Below, piece by piece: positions 22,860-33,829 of a stretch of DNA of 64,000 nt. Position numbers and translations under genes: made by a program. The notes beneath the pieces were generated by a model. It had not been told where the DNA came from, did no database searches, and saw only the letters and a program-made list of their open reading frames with translations. Where the stretch lies: the NCBI GenBank assembly GCA_008360955.1, contig LUCM01006771.1:20374-84373 (forward strand). The letters are read 5' to 3'. The DNA is from Fasciolopsis buskii (taxonomy: Eukaryota; Platyhelminthes; Trematoda; Plagiorchiida; Fasciolidae). Position 1 is the first letter of the stretch; every line of letters begins with the position of its first letter.

Positions 22860-24875
22860 TATTTTACTGCGACATGGATTGCTGACCAGTTAATGCCTGC
22901 CATATGTTAGAAAAACAGTGCAAACGAAGGTAGTTCGTTGCGTAAAGAGGGCCTAATGAAGCTGATCTAAATTAACCTTATGTCATAATAATTGCAGTAT
23001 GACTTTATTGCAAGCAGCAAGTGGTTATTGCAAATTTATATTCTTGTAATTAGGGTTTTCAGTAAATGAAACAACATGAGACACGTCGATAAGCAATGTG
23101 TAGTTGTCCCCGATCTGAGGGTCTTCAAAGTTGTTCACTGCGCAATGTCTATTTCAGTATACTTACCCAATTTCTCTATGCAGCCACCACTCATTTCCTG
23201 CTTACGGTAATCAATACTTGGAAGAAATTGCTTTAAATAACCATAAAGTCCCTTGCAGTGATGTAATTTAAGACTTGATTGGGCAGGGTGTCTCCTATCA
23301 TTTCTTGACTATCCTCTAATCAAATCTAACATTTTCAGGCAACTTCCATCCATCGTCTCACCTCTCCACCATCTGCCTGATTATTAATCTTTGCACTCCA
23401 AATCAGGAGTTCTGTATAGATTACTTTCATTATTATTGCGCCACCACAGCAATTCGTACTGTCACATTTCACTCGGACGACAATAGGATCGTCGCCTTTT
23501 CCGGAGATTGTCTGTGGGGTTCGCTGGCTTTAGCTTTAAGTGCCAAGAGGTTTCTTGAAGGCCATCCAGGCTAGGAGCCGTAGCTTTTGAAAATTTTGAG
23601 TTCTGGCGATAGGGTTGCAGATCAACAGGGGGCTGAGGAATCCGAAGTGCGTTCGTTTCCAAAAAGATTCCATGCCTTCTTCTGATAGGAATCTGCTCAT
23701 GAAATGTGCATGGAATAAGAAATGATGAAATAAAACGGCCGATTGAGGTCCCGGTCGCAAATGATTGGTTTGCCGAAAACCTTTGTAGGTCATTGAACAC
23801 ATCACATATCGTCCAATTTTAGTCCAACAAGACGGATATTAATTGTTACCGTATGCAGATTAAAAAGAAACGAATGGCAAGTCAGAAGTTTTCAGGTTTT
23901 CCCCGAACACCAAAGCGGTATATTTTGAACGACACGTTTATTAGAAAAAAGAATTTTGGCCGTGACGTGCTCACCCTAAACGGATACAAAAGCCAGGTAA
24001 AGCTAAGAAGCCAGGGGTTTAACCGTCCGCAGGCCCAGCGGTGAAAATTATGATTTTTAGTTGACAAAACCAATTACCACCTTTCTACGCGGAAAAATAA
24101 CGCTTTCAACCCTGTGGCACCAAACGGGAAGCGTAAGTCCTAGCAAGAAGTACTAACTGCATACCACTTGTTCATGTATTTTTATGACCAATCTCACACA
24201 AATGAACATGGCCATCTCCGCGTCACTACATCGCTCTCCCTGTAGAGAGGAATTGGCAGAATGAACCCATGTCCTAACTAAGGGAATAATACAACCTTAA
24301 TCAAGACAACGAGTAAGAGTGTAGTCCGATGACAGGTTTGGCGTGGTTCTGCTGTTGGATTACATGTTGCGTGCGAATTGTGAGAGGAACATGTGTGAGT
24401 AAATGCCTCAGCTAAAGTTGGAATGGACAGATTCACCGAATACACTGGCGAAACATACCTGTTACGACCGACCGCATGAGACTGGCACGGATGAATTCGA
24501 TCAGCCATTTGCAGTTCGATTCGCCCAGTAATAACTCCACATTCTCAGAGGAGCAGGTAGCCTAGCTTAATGCGCAATCCAGGAGAAAGAAAAAATGCAC
24601 TGCAAATTATGCGGTGTGGTTTGCGATTTACAAATTATGTTCCTAGCGACCATACCTTTTACAGTTACCTTCGGTCACTATCCAGTCAAAGAGCAGCGAA
24701 AAAATAAGACATCAGTGCAAAGTTGAGTCCTTGATAAAAGGGAATAGGTACAAGATGCCTGTGCTGTAGTTCAAGCAAATACGGGAGCTTACGCAGAATT
24801 GATCGGGATCAGCTGACGCTTTCCTGTGATCGGTATCTAAAAATTAATTTAAAAGAAACGAACGTCTACGGTCGA
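22860..24875. other. Unassigned stretch
   Basis: Overlapping minus-strand frames at 23462-23805 (112 and 89 codons) and small frames on both strands at 23.85-24.07 kb show no known domain. At 24.36-24.42 kb there is a passage (CATGTTGCGTGCGAATT and onward) loosely like 7.28-7.34 kb, perhaps a shared old repeat, too weak to call. Confidence 0.35.
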
Positions 24876-24880
24876 CCAAT

Positions 24881-25342
24881 ATGGGCGAGAAAACGAAAGT
24901 TGACCATAACAAAATAAACCTCTTTAATTCATGGCAACCCTTGACCACACCAGACGTCCGTAAAGTAAACTCAACCACAGAGCACGCGGGCTATACAAAG
25001 GAGGGTAAATGCATCGAGCTAAAGATAAACGACAACAAAAACCAGCGTCCGTACGAGCAGGTCAAATGGGAATTGTCCGAAATCAGACAATGGAAGAACA
25101 GAAAGAAAGAAGCAAGGAATTTACAATCAACGCGGATTTTGCCACACGAAATTTTAACAGCTACTTTGTTTTCTAAACTTCCTACATGTCCGTGTACATC
25201 AATCAAGCCGTTGATTGGCCTTAACGTGGACCGCATTAACCAACTGCTTCAGCAGATGACCAAGCCAACCCGACTGTGTTATGCGCTGTGCAACTGTCAT
25301 AAGTTTCTGGAAGCAGGGGCGATAACACCAGGCCCTTCTTGA
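24881..25342 (+). CDS. 153-codon frame upstream of the Penelope-like RT, possibly its N-terminal region
   Basis: An ATG-started, uninterrupted frame, one of the longest in the window. It is highly polar, with many Lys, Asn and Gln, including a stretch around residues 55-80 that could form a helix. I do not recognise the N-terminal domain of Penelope-like proteins in it with confidence. Its placement directly upstream and on the same strand as the Penelope RT at 25.44 kb, and its length in an otherwise broken neighbourhood, make that a reasonable guess. It could equally be a chance frame. Confidence 0.25.
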   Translation: MGEKTKVDHNKINLFNSWQPLTTPDVRKVNSTTEHAGYTKEGKCIELKINDNKNQRPYEQVKWELSEIRQWKNRKKEARNLQSTRILPHEILTATLFSKLPTCPCTSIKPLIGLNVDRINQLLQQMTKPTRLCYALCNCHKFLEAGAITPGPS

Positions 25343-25439
25343 TGTTTATTTCATGGCCTTTGTTTTCATGGCACGATAAATATGAGTGGCCGCCAAAAAG
25401 CCTTATTCGAAGCTGCAAAAATGCTGTAATATCATTGCT

Positions 25440-26300
25440 GGTACTGGTCGCAGCTGTAGATACATAAGAACAGAAGATTTTCGACACTACTACCGGAAGA
25501 CTTGTAGCCAGGTCACTGTTCACCATGGTGTCTTATAAGTATTTAATTGCCTTTGTGATTAGAACGTTGATTAAATTTGCGTTGACGTCTAAATAAAGCA
25601 TTCACCGTCTCTTCTCGTTTAATTCTTCCAAGGAGTCGATAAGATGAAATGACTATGGGGCCTGTCTTGAAATAACTACTGTCCTTTGTACCTACGACGT
25701 CCAGTTTAAATTTAATAATCAAATCTACCCCTTGAAGGACGGCGCAGCAATGGGGCCCATGAATGACAGGCATTTTTGTGGCAAAGCTGGAAAACGGACC
25801 ACGGAAGTCGTCAACACAAGCACTCTGCTTATAAAAACTTTATGTGGGCGACATCCTCTGTGTGTCCGGCCCATCGGTGAATAATTTCAACTCGGCTCAC
25901 CCAAATGTGAGGTTCACAACAGAGATGGATTTGAAAAATGGAAAAGTATTCCTAATAATACAGCTATGTCGTCGATAAGATGGCTCAGTGCTGTCATCAG
26001 TATGCAGGAAAGCCAAGTGGAATGGACAATACATCAACGTTCCTGGCTTTGTACCTATTAGTGTGAAGTATCTCGGCCAAAACAAAAGTAAAATGCATCG
26101 AAGATACTCTTGAGGCTGAACTGCAGACGGCAAGAAGGGTATTCACTGATAATGGCTTCCCAATTAAATTAATCAATAAGATTTTGGAGACAGAAAAGGA
26201 AGTTACCGGGAGAACGATGGTGGAGGGAACGCTGGTATACATATATCTGCCATTGCAAGATAACACGGTAGCAGAAATAGGACGACGAAGAGTGACAAGC
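25440..26300 (+). pseudogene. Penelope-like element reverse transcriptase (relic)
   Basis: Blocks appear in the order expected for Penelope-like RTs, in shifting frames. KFNNQIYPLKDGAAMGP (25708-25758) corresponds to the 'DGVAMGSPLGP' block. AKLENGP follows, then LYVGDILCV at about 25838-25864, the catalytic box, where the usual YVDD reads YVGD. Next come NSAHPNVRFTTEM (about 25889-25927), WNGQYIN and GFVPISVK. Loss of one catalytic Asp plus several stops means the enzyme is inactive. Penelope-like elements copy RNA and are common in flatworms; their hallmark is a C-terminal GIY-YIG nuclease, which follows here. Confidence 0.8.
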
Positions 26301-26339
26301 TCAATCAGTAAGATGTTGTGCCAAGTCTAGCTTCGAATC

Positions 26340-26738
26340 CCGTTCAGATTACGTCCAGTGGTGTCACTACGACTGAAAGACAAGGTTCCTGATTCTGCAG
26401 CCCGTTTTTTGTCTATTCACTTGTGTGTTCCTGTGGGACAATGTAAATCAGCCGGTCGAGCAAGTGCTTGTCTGAACGCAGTCGTGAGCACCATCTCTGC
26501 ATGGTTGGGCACTGGAACAATTAAGTCATTTTATAGCGCAGTCGTTTCACACCTAGCGCAGACTAACCACACGATGAATGTGACGCAAGCTTTCCGAACC
26601 TCGTGTAAGGTCAGAGGCGAACAGTATAGATTGGTAAAATGTCGCCTTTTGAGCACTGCGGAAGCTGTCGCAATCCGTCTACACAATCCTGCACTGTGCC
26701 CTCAAAAACAATTTCTGGTTGCGCTTCAACTCCTCTGA
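26340..26738 (+). pseudogene. Penelope-like element GIY-YIG endonuclease end (relic)
   Basis: The open frame 26358-26738 (126 codons) gives VSLRLKDKVPDSAA at the start and STAEAVAIRLHNPALC near the end, the two flanks I know from the C-terminal region of flatworm Penelope elements. The nuclease core is in another frame: VYSLVCSCGT (26410-26439), then SRSSKCLSERSREHH, which lines up with the 'CSCG..YIGRS..RL..R..EH' pattern, with a stop where the YIG tyrosine would be. So the domain is recognisable but frameshifted twice. The retained 126-codon frame is partly a by-product of those shifts. Confidence 0.75.
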
Positions 26739-26744
26739 CTCACG

Positions 26745-27275
26745 CCCCGTTCTAATGCAAACCTTAGACCACAAAACAATTAACACAACACATTCTTGTG
26801 TATTCAGGTTATGCATGTAACACCACAAATCCCTTCCCCATTCATGTTTTATCTGACTAATCCGATATTGCGATGTAGGGGAATGAGTACGAAGCACTGA
26901 AAAAATGAATCAAAGTTGTTGACCTAGTTCTGTTTGGACAGATTCTTTTGAATTTGTCAGAAACAGAGGTGATTCCAACGAGCGAAAGTCATTCGCGTAG
27001 GATGAGGCGATGAAAAAGAGTGAGAATCGGAGATGGCATTGGAAGTGGACATTCGAAGAGGACGGACAATTAGAGATACCGAACTGTTTTGGTGACGGTA
27101 TTGATATTGGTTAAGGAGTAGGACAGATAGAGGTGTCCACGGCACCCCTAAGCCCATAGTTAGGGCAATGAGGATTACGGCGCCGAAGCTAGACTATTGG
27201 GAGATAGGGGTCGTTTGCGAAGACAGAAGAGAATTGCGGTGCACTCAACGTGGAAATGCATGCATACAGGCGGTA
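26745..27275. other. Unassigned stretch between the Penelope relic and a LINE 3' end
   Basis: This may contain the 3' UTR of the Penelope-like element. I see no direct repeat of the element's 5' side that would mark the terminal repeats typical of such elements, and no further domain. Confidence 0.35.
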
Positions 27276-27279
27276 CCAT

Positions 27280-27665
27280 ATTGTATTGTATATGATTGTA
27301 TTGTATAGTATAGTATTGTATTGTGTAGATTTTTGTGTACAAACAATAATATCGCATTTCTGTCAAAAACGGGGGTACAAATAAAATGGGAAATATCTTC
27401 CACCCATCATCTCGTAGTAAAGTGAAAACAAAGCCATCGAGGAACAGTCACAGCACATTATGATAGGTTGCTCAGGGATCCGGCTAAAATGCAGTGAGTT
27501 TGCCAAAATTCGTATTATATACGGAACAGTTGAGTTCCCATAGGTATTGGTTCTAGAGGGCATAGAAGGAAAAGTAGATCGCGTTGAAGTAAGAGAACGG
27601 CAATTTGAAAGTTTGTTGTGCAGAGGATGCGTGGGACCTGAGAGAAATTTGTGAGCAAATCTCAC
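27280..27665 (-). pseudogene. Non-LTR retrotransposon 3' end with TTGTA-type tail, copy 1
   Basis: The minus-strand frame contains HKFLSGPTHPLHNKLSN and RTNTYGNSTVPYIIRILA, matching the end of the copy at 29.29-29.83 kb (ILSDPTHHLHKYFSS, SRINIYGNSTVPCLARVLA). These are the closing blocks of a CR1-group ORF2. Towards lower coordinates the shared block GTCAAAAA, TCGCATTT and GTGTACAA leads into an irregular pentamer run of TTGTA units (27280-27326), the 3' tail on the minus strand. It is 5'-truncated near 27665. Confidence 0.75.
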
Positions 27666-27669
27666 ATAT

Positions 27670-28620
27670 GTTGAGAAGTGCTGATCACATAGAGTTACGG
27701 ATAAACCGGTGAATGATATCGGTTCACGAGGCTGGCGTCCAAGAACGGCACATCAGTGTTCTTCAACGTCAGCTTGATAATGACCAGAATTTTCTCATCA
27801 GCAGTTATATGAAGCGCCCACAACTGCTTTATTTGAAAGTCCCCTTCAAACGTATTTGCAGAACAGTAGTTTCACTGCCCTCACAAATTTGTGGACCCCC
27901 TAAATTCACCAGACAAGCACAAGCCTGATGGCATAGGAGTATTTATTTGTTAAACTTCATCCTCGAACAGATAAGGCGGAATCTCCTATGTTGCCTTCAG
28001 GATGCGGGTATTATTGTGGAAAACGTCGGCAACCAAGAATCTGATAAGAGCCTGATCTGTTGTCTAGAATGCACGGAGCGTGCTCACTGTGTTATCCGTT
28101 TGGTCACATTGTCCTGTCTGATATCCAGCCGGGCCGTTGTAAATGAACGCGCAATATTTCTATCCCTTGAAGATGATTGCCGGACGCTGAGGACCCTCTT
28201 CGCTTGGTGCTTCTAGACTGATATGCTGTACAGCTTCCAACAACAAAATGATTGTGAACAGCTGGAAGTCGGCGACTGAAATTTCAGGAGTGCTGAAGCA
28301 AAATGGATGGGTTCACAATTTACAGCTTACACTTCGCGAACTACCTGTTGTTTGTACTGTTGACATCAGATTTATGCTATCACACTGTCTCCCTTTTGTT
28401 CTGCACCTTGTTCTGACTGGAGAACAGACAGAATTCCCAACTGACCGGGAACTGCTCGCCAATCCAACAGAATCTCTGTGACGTGAAATGTTTTGCGGAT
28501 GGGGGTACTATCAACCGGATGTTCATTCATCTCTTTTTTATAACCCAATCACATTAACCGTATGAAATGGCAAGCATGAAAAATTCGTTTGACAGAATTT
28601 CATCAATGATAAACCCTAGA
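27670..28620. other. Unassigned stretch with three small plus-strand frames
   Basis: Frames at 27713-27928, 27947-28216 and 28248-28481 (71, 89 and 77 codons) follow one another on the plus strand. I recognise no family in them. Because the minus strand just to the right may hold an LTR-element RT fragment, the minus strand here may be its continuation, but I found no RNase H or integrase block. Confidence 0.3.
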
Positions 28621-28624
28621 GAAT

Positions 28625-28834
28625 TCACAAAATCAACCTCGAGAAATATTCATTCGAGGAACTGCAGCTCAGATGCGGACGTTGACCGAATGAGAGAGAA
28701 CAGACATTTGAAACAATCAATTTTCTAAGAGTTAAACGGGCATGAACGGACGAATCGAAAATAGAAAATAAGGTTGTCAGAAGTTCTTCCAAATGTTCGT
28801 CACGAGAAGTGGATTGAGTGAACACATCATCGTA
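28625..28834 (-). pseudogene. Possible Gypsy-type RT fragment
   Basis: On the minus strand the frame reads YDDVFTQSTSRDEHLEELL, then a hydrophobic stretch and LTLRKLIVSNVCSLSFG. This is the order of the Gypsy RT segment beginning with the catalytic 'Y.DD' box and followed by 'S.S..EHL..L' and 'LR..KC.FG'. Only about 65 residues are visible; neither the upstream RT fingers nor a downstream RNase H could be found. A chance likeness is possible. Confidence 0.4.
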
Positions 28835-28835
28835 T

Positions 28836-28906
28836 TCATCATGATCATGATCATGATCATGATCATCATCATCATCAACAACAACAACAACAACATCATC
28901 ATCATC
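28836..28906. repeat. Compound microsatellite (ATGATC)n, (ATC)n, (AAC)n, (ATC)n
   Basis: About 70 bases of short units change in register: a run of TCATGA/ATGATC hexamers, then ATC triplets, six AAC triplets, and ATC triplets again. On the minus strand it would read as GAT and GTT triplets directly upstream of the possible Gypsy-type fragment. Such loci mutate quickly in length and are good polymorphic markers. Confidence 0.9.
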
Positions 28907-28909
28907 GAC

Positions 28910-29240
28910 TTCTTCGGTGCACCTAAAAGCTTCTAAATTTTGTAAATAAAATCGGTAGCAGAGTCCAAATTGAACTGTAACACAAGTTCTATCAGTTTAA
29001 TATGGGAAAAAATTAAGGCAATTAGACAACAATAATCATGAGGAGAATTTTCGATTTGTTAAAAGTGATGAAAAGTGGCTAGTTAACAGAAGGACAGGAC
29101 ATGCTTCAGTAGATCAGTTGACGATCAGGGTTATATTTTTGTGTTTAATGTCATTTCATTGACTGGAACTTTGCAGTGAGTTATTCCCACGTGAACCCAA
29201 GAAGACGAATATTTTTTGAGGAAGTCGAATTTCTTCTTCC
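28910..29240. other. Unassigned 330-base spacer
   Basis: AT-rich, no reading frame or repeat recognised. It separates the microsatellite from the pentamer-tailed end of the next LINE. Confidence 0.4.
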
Positions 29241-29241
29241 T

Positions 29242-30140
29242 CTGTATTGCATTATATTGTTGTATTGCATAGAATTCTACGTACAATATTAATGTCGCAT
29301 TTCAGTCAAAAATGTTGGGGGGGATAAATAAATAAAAATAAAAATACAGTCATCGCCCCGTAAAAACGTAAATGAACTTATGCAGGAATAATCATAACAC
29401 ATTCTGACAGGTTGCTCAGGAATTCGGCTGAAATCCGCCAAAACTCGTGCCAAACATGGGACAGTGGAGTTCCCATAAATATTGATTCTAGAGGCTGTGA
29501 GAGCGACACTTGAAAAATATTTGTGCAGATGATGCGTGGGATCTGAAAGAATGTTGTAAGCAAATTTTCCACACGCGGATGAGTGTTGATCATATAGAAT
29601 AAGGGACAATTCAGTTAGTGGTACGAAGGACACACAGCTAATAATTGATAGTCCTCGGCGAAGAATCCTAAAGTCTTTTTTACGTAAACTTGGAAATACG
29701 ACGGGAGAACAGTACAGAAGTATTGGGAGATGGTGCTTTGGTTCGCCCGGTAATGCCGAAGCTTCCTGATTTAAAATGGCAACCGTCGGAGAGTTTTTAC
29801 ACAGGTCGAAATGTGAGCAGCCCACTTCGGATTTTTATCAACAGCAACTCCTAGATATTTCAAGAAATCAACCCTAGCAAATGTTTTTGAGTTGATGGAA
29901 GAAGTTTCGGATGGCTGACGAGAGAGGGAAATAAAGAACAGATATTCAAACCACTTAGGTGTTGAGATTTAAACCAGCACATGCACATAAACCGTAAACA
30001 GTACATTGGTTATTTTAAGGACGTTTTCCGAAACTGCTTGAGAGAGGGCAAAACCGTCAGCATAATTAAAAAGATGAGAGTGATTTCATTGGTAAGTCGC
30101 TAATGCAAGTAGAGAAGCGAAAAGGTAAAACAACAGCACT
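29242..30140 (-). pseudogene. Non-LTR retrotransposon copy 2: end of RT, C-terminal region and 3' tail
   Basis: Read downwards from 30140: NYADGFAL (30034-30069) is the catalytic box with YADG in place of YADD. LKYLGVAVDKNPKWAAHIS lies at about 29820-29880. Then a 178-codon open frame (29825-29289) begins in the post-RT part and contains LYCSPVVFPSLRKKDF, ILSDPTHHLHKYF and INIYGNSTVPCLARVLADF, the standard closing blocks of this CR1-group family. The 3' UTR is very short and ends in TTGTA-like units near 29242, preceded by an A/T-rich GGGGGGATAAATAAATAAAAA (plus-strand reading, 29317 on). The catalytic Asp change and upstream stops make it inactive. Confidence 0.8.
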
Positions 30141-30297
30141 CTGCAGCAAGCCCGAGTTATTATTCAAGGGTTTTGTAGTTTTACTGAGTTTGGCTAATAT
30201 AGTAATCAGGCAGACATACTAATGAAAAGCTAGGACAACCAAATGCTTGCAGTTTGTGAAGTAGAAGGGACCTTGGGACCAAATCAAATGCCGACGA

Positions 30298-30914
30298 CTA
30301 GTCTAGAAATGCGCAACGGACGGATTTTACTGATGCGTTTAAGGACTTACAACTATGGCGAGTGAAGGAGGTGGCAGCGTCCACAGTGGACCTGTTAGAT
30401 ATATAGGCAAACTGAAAAGGGTCGTCAGGAGGATACATAGGATAACGCAATGGCTTAAGTAAGGCGCTCTTCGTCAGTTTAGACCAAAGGATATCAAGGC
30501 GGTGGGGCGAAAACATTTTGCCAAAGCAATAGAACTAATAGATTTAGGGATGAAAATAGTAGTGACGGGTCCTTAACAAGCAGGGATGGAAGACGAGGTT
30601 AATGTTGAATTAATTACAGCAGTAAATGCATCGGTCTAAGTCTCAGCATCATGCCTTGAAAGAGCTGAGGACAAACTGTTAAGACCAGTCGCTGTGGTAA
30701 TTTTAGTGGTGTGCAGAAGATCGAGCACCTCTTCGCTAGAAAACCTTGTAACTGACGTATCATCACCCTGGCCAAATACTACCGGGGCATAAGTGAAAGA
30801 ATGGATGAAAGCACGATTGATGCTGTCAACATCCACAGAAGTTTTCGTTAGTTTCTTCTTACCAAACAAAAGTCGAATGCTTTGCCATAGGAATCGATTG
30901 ATGTTACCAATCAA
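30298..30914 (-). pseudogene. Non-LTR retrotransposon copy 2: RT fingers and palm
   Basis: Frame 30914-30636 contains KKKLTKTSVDVDSINRAF, FSSEEVLDLLHTTKITTATG; the latter is the 'VL..L..LK..KATGPDG' block before RT. Frame 30516-30298 has LRYPMYPPDDPFQFAYISN and VKSVRCAFLD, matching the 'HPAQFAYR..RST.DA' and 'R..FLDFSSAF' blocks that lead to the first catalytic Asp. The two parts are in different frames and belong to the same element as 29.24-30.14 kb, in the right order and orientation. Confidence 0.75.
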
Positions 30915-31199
30915 GGGTTGGCGAATGTCATGTCAATTATCGCGTTGGCCGCCTCTGTGAAACTTTGACGTTGTCTTTGAGCAGAGGTTCGAAAGAGAAA
31001 CAGGCAGATGCGAGCGAAAGGGATTTCTGAAGAAGAATAAGGCTGTTGTGTAAAAGGTTACGGAGGCGAACTCGAATTTGATTTGTTCGCCTGAAGGAAT
31101 GGAACGCTGACCGAGAGTATATCTTGGGACCTAACAGAAGCAAACAATGATTGCTATTCGAAATTGGAGCACGCAGTTTCAGGGAAAATAATTCGGGGT

Positions 31200-31979
31200 G
31201 GTTGGTAATAACTCTATCTAAATGGAACCGACTCTGGTGGGAGAAACGCAGAGGTTAGTCAACCCAAACACATGACTGAAATCACTTGTAATAATGTACA
31301 GATTGTCCTCAAAAAGAGGGAGAGTAAATATTAGAAAAGATCCGAAAAAGACGCGATATTGTGTTGCGAGCCCAAAGGGGCAATATATGGGTCCGTTATG
31401 CTTTTGTTGCCAGGGCGGGTAGACCGAGGATGACAATGTGTCACGAGGCAGCGAGTGCGTTTAGCGAGTACGCATAAATAACTTCGGATTTGCCAGACCA
31501 GAAGAAGTTTATGTATGCTGCAACACCGCCTCCAGTTTTCTTCTTGTTCGAAACCCCTGCTGGTGGAGTCTCAAGCTATCTATCGACACGAGTGAATCAG
31601 TGACATCCGGGTTCAGCAATGATTTTTGTATGCCGATGACACCCATGTAAACATGGATCGGTGATTGAAGTGTGAGGGACAGATCCGAAGTTTTCGTAAA
31701 CGGAGAGCGGATGTTGGTATTCGGCAATGGCAGAGTAGGCAAATGGGTCGGTAGGATGCACCTAGGAGCTGCCTGCCAGCTAGTGTGTGTGCCTCTTTTA
31801 GGTGGATGTGACGATCTTTGAGGTGCAGCAATGCGTGATCCCAGTTCGTGTTGAGAAAAATTAAGGCTTCTAAGCAACAGTAATTCCAAGCGATTGCAGC
31901 GGCTAATGAAGGCCATAATCGAACCAAATATTCGACGAGAACTTAACGAAATAACGGGAACAGAATTGCAGTGCGCCAT
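31200..31979 (-). pseudogene. Non-LTR retrotransposon copy 2: APE-type endonuclease
   Basis: The 156-codon frame (31979-31509) begins with MAHCNSVPVISLSSRRIFG, where the 'LNCRSI..K' block of APE-type LINE endonucleases is expected. About 180 codons later, frame 31436-31218 has LYIITSDFSHVFGLTNL, in the place of the 'GDFNH' metal-binding motif (Asp kept, Gly and Asn changed), followed by LCVSPTRVGS, matching the 'PTR....LD..L' block. Order, spacing and strand agree with the RT parts downstream. The long 156-codon frame is not a separate gene. Confidence 0.65.
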
Positions 31980-32149
31980 TTAAAGGATGCGCTACTGTCG
32001 GAGCTCAGTTTGATATTGGGAGTATGAGAGATGTGGGTGATTTTCTACATGATGTTTTACGAAAATTGCAAAATATGAAATAAAACAAGTGCTGCATGGA
32101 AACCTATAAAGCAGCACTTGGGATATACAAGAACAGAGGGGAATAACTG

Positions 32150-33800
32150 TGGTGAGGAGACCAGTGAACGCGCACTTCGTGCTCCAGTAGGACAATGTTG
32201 CGAAATCATACATATGCACAGAAGGCTTTTAATGAGGTTGGTCAAAAAGTTTGTCCGTATTGCGGCAATTTTATCGTACAGTTGAGGCACACTTTTTGTG
32301 GTGATATTAGTAACCTTATTTTTCCACTATCAGCAAAACGGAGCCATCAGTGTGATCTCAGAAACCCAATCCAATTTAGTACACTTGGCCCTCAAGTGAG
32401 TATGGGTGATATAGCTGAATGAGAAATGGTAAGGTAACTGCTCCATGTATTTCTTTTTTAAATGCAATAGGTGTTGGTGATACAAATCGCAACTGTGTGG
32501 GACATTTGTTCCCCAATGACGAATATTTACCAACAAAGAATTCGGCTGACAGCCATCTTCGTTGCTGGGAAAGTAATAAACTCAACGTTTCGAAGATATT
32601 ATGGGATTAGGTATCTAACGCAAGGTGTGGAGACCCAGCTACTGGTTTTAACAATATTAGTGAGGAACACAACATTTGATGTTGTGCGTCCGTGCAATGA
32701 GGGCTATAAGTTCAGCGACTATGCGTTCCATTTACTTCAGGTTTGCAGAACAAACAACCAGCAGCTTGGAAAAGACAAGCTGGACGCTTTCAGCTGCCAC
32801 TCTGCCACACCACCGCATGTTCACACAGACTAGAGTGCAGCACTCCAGAACGGGTCTGCGTGGGTTCCTAAAAGTTGTAGTTTGCTTTATTTCAACTTCT
32901 GAGTTTTGTGGAGCAGCCTCACTAATTTGTTTGCTTTTGCATTTTTGGAGAAGTTCAAGGTGCAGAAATAATTTGGCCCTAGGAAGCGGACTTGGCAGTT
33001 AGTGGGGATGATTTAGTTACCAAGTTTTATTTCGCTAAGCGGTAAAGCGGGCCTGTACCACTTGAATCTGCATTTTGTGGCTCATAACTCCACCGTGACT
33101 TCATTTGCCCAGAAGCTGAGTTATGCTAATTCTTGCGATGGCGTTGACAATGACTCCGAGGCTTCCTGAGGCAAACCATAGAAAATTTTGTTTTTTTTCG
33201 GCGGGCAGTAAAGGGACACCATTGCAAATATATTCGAAGAGTTTGTTGGTGTACAACCGCAGGATCAGGGGGGCCAGGACGCTGCCTTGGAGTACATAAT
33301 TGGTAACTAATCTAGGTTCATATACGGAGCCGTTTACTTGAAGTACCTGGATTCTAGAACAGAGGTTTGCCAGACGCCACGGTAGGGTCAGATCAGCGAT
33401 ACCATAGGATTCAATTTAATCCGGTAACCTACGGCTGGATGCCCTGTTCAAAGGGTTTGTAGTGTCCAAAATTACTACCATAACTGAATTACTAGTATTC
33501 TGGGACCTAGGGATAATGTTTATTCACTAAATCGTGCAAGTAGGCTGGGATTACTTACGAAGAAGGCCATGTCGTCCGGTGTTAACAAGTTCATGTTCCA
33601 CAAGATGGGCGGTGAGACTATCCTTAAACATACTTTCAATAATTCTGCATATTGTGATGCTTGGTTTATTTGGTAGTAATTTGCGGGGCGACAGCGTGTT
33701 CTTCTTGCAAATGGGAATAATCCAACGTGATGAAAATGTGCAGCATGGAATCGACAACAAGACAGAGATATCGCCCCCACCTAAAAGAAGGAGATTCGGA
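32150..33800 (-). pseudogene. Second CR1-like RT relic, upstream and in the same orientation
   Basis: Frame 33760-33551 (minus) gives SRWIIPICKKNTLSPRKLLP and ITICRIIESMFKD, matching 'WK.A.V.PI.KKG....NYRPIS' and 'IL.K..E..I.D'. Lower down, VLQGSVLAPLILRLYTNKL (about 33260-33310) is the 'QGSVLGPLLFL.YINDL' block, preceded by RIQVLQVNGS. The catalytic box is not identifiable. Around 32200-32540 a frame with THTHLRAKCTKLDW fits the 'TNTRGH..KL' block near the C-terminus. The element ends about 150 bases before the endonuclease of the next relic, so the two were probably inserted next to one another in the same direction. Confidence 0.6.
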
Positions 33801-33829
33801 GGTAGTGAACGAGGTCAAGATTGGTAACT

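Noticed and set aside
7280..24420. Shared repeat between 7.28-7.34 kb and 24.36-24.42 kb
   Set aside because: Only about a dozen bases around GTTGCGTGC match clearly; too little to separate from chance.
28836..28906. Short repeats as a CRISPR-like array
   Set aside because: Units are 3-6 bases without spacers; this is a compound microsatellite.
31509..31979. 156-codon minus-strand frame as a separate gene
   Set aside because: It occupies the endonuclease position of the minus-strand LINE at 29.24-31.98 kb, in the right order and orientation with the RT parts, so it is a relic of that element.
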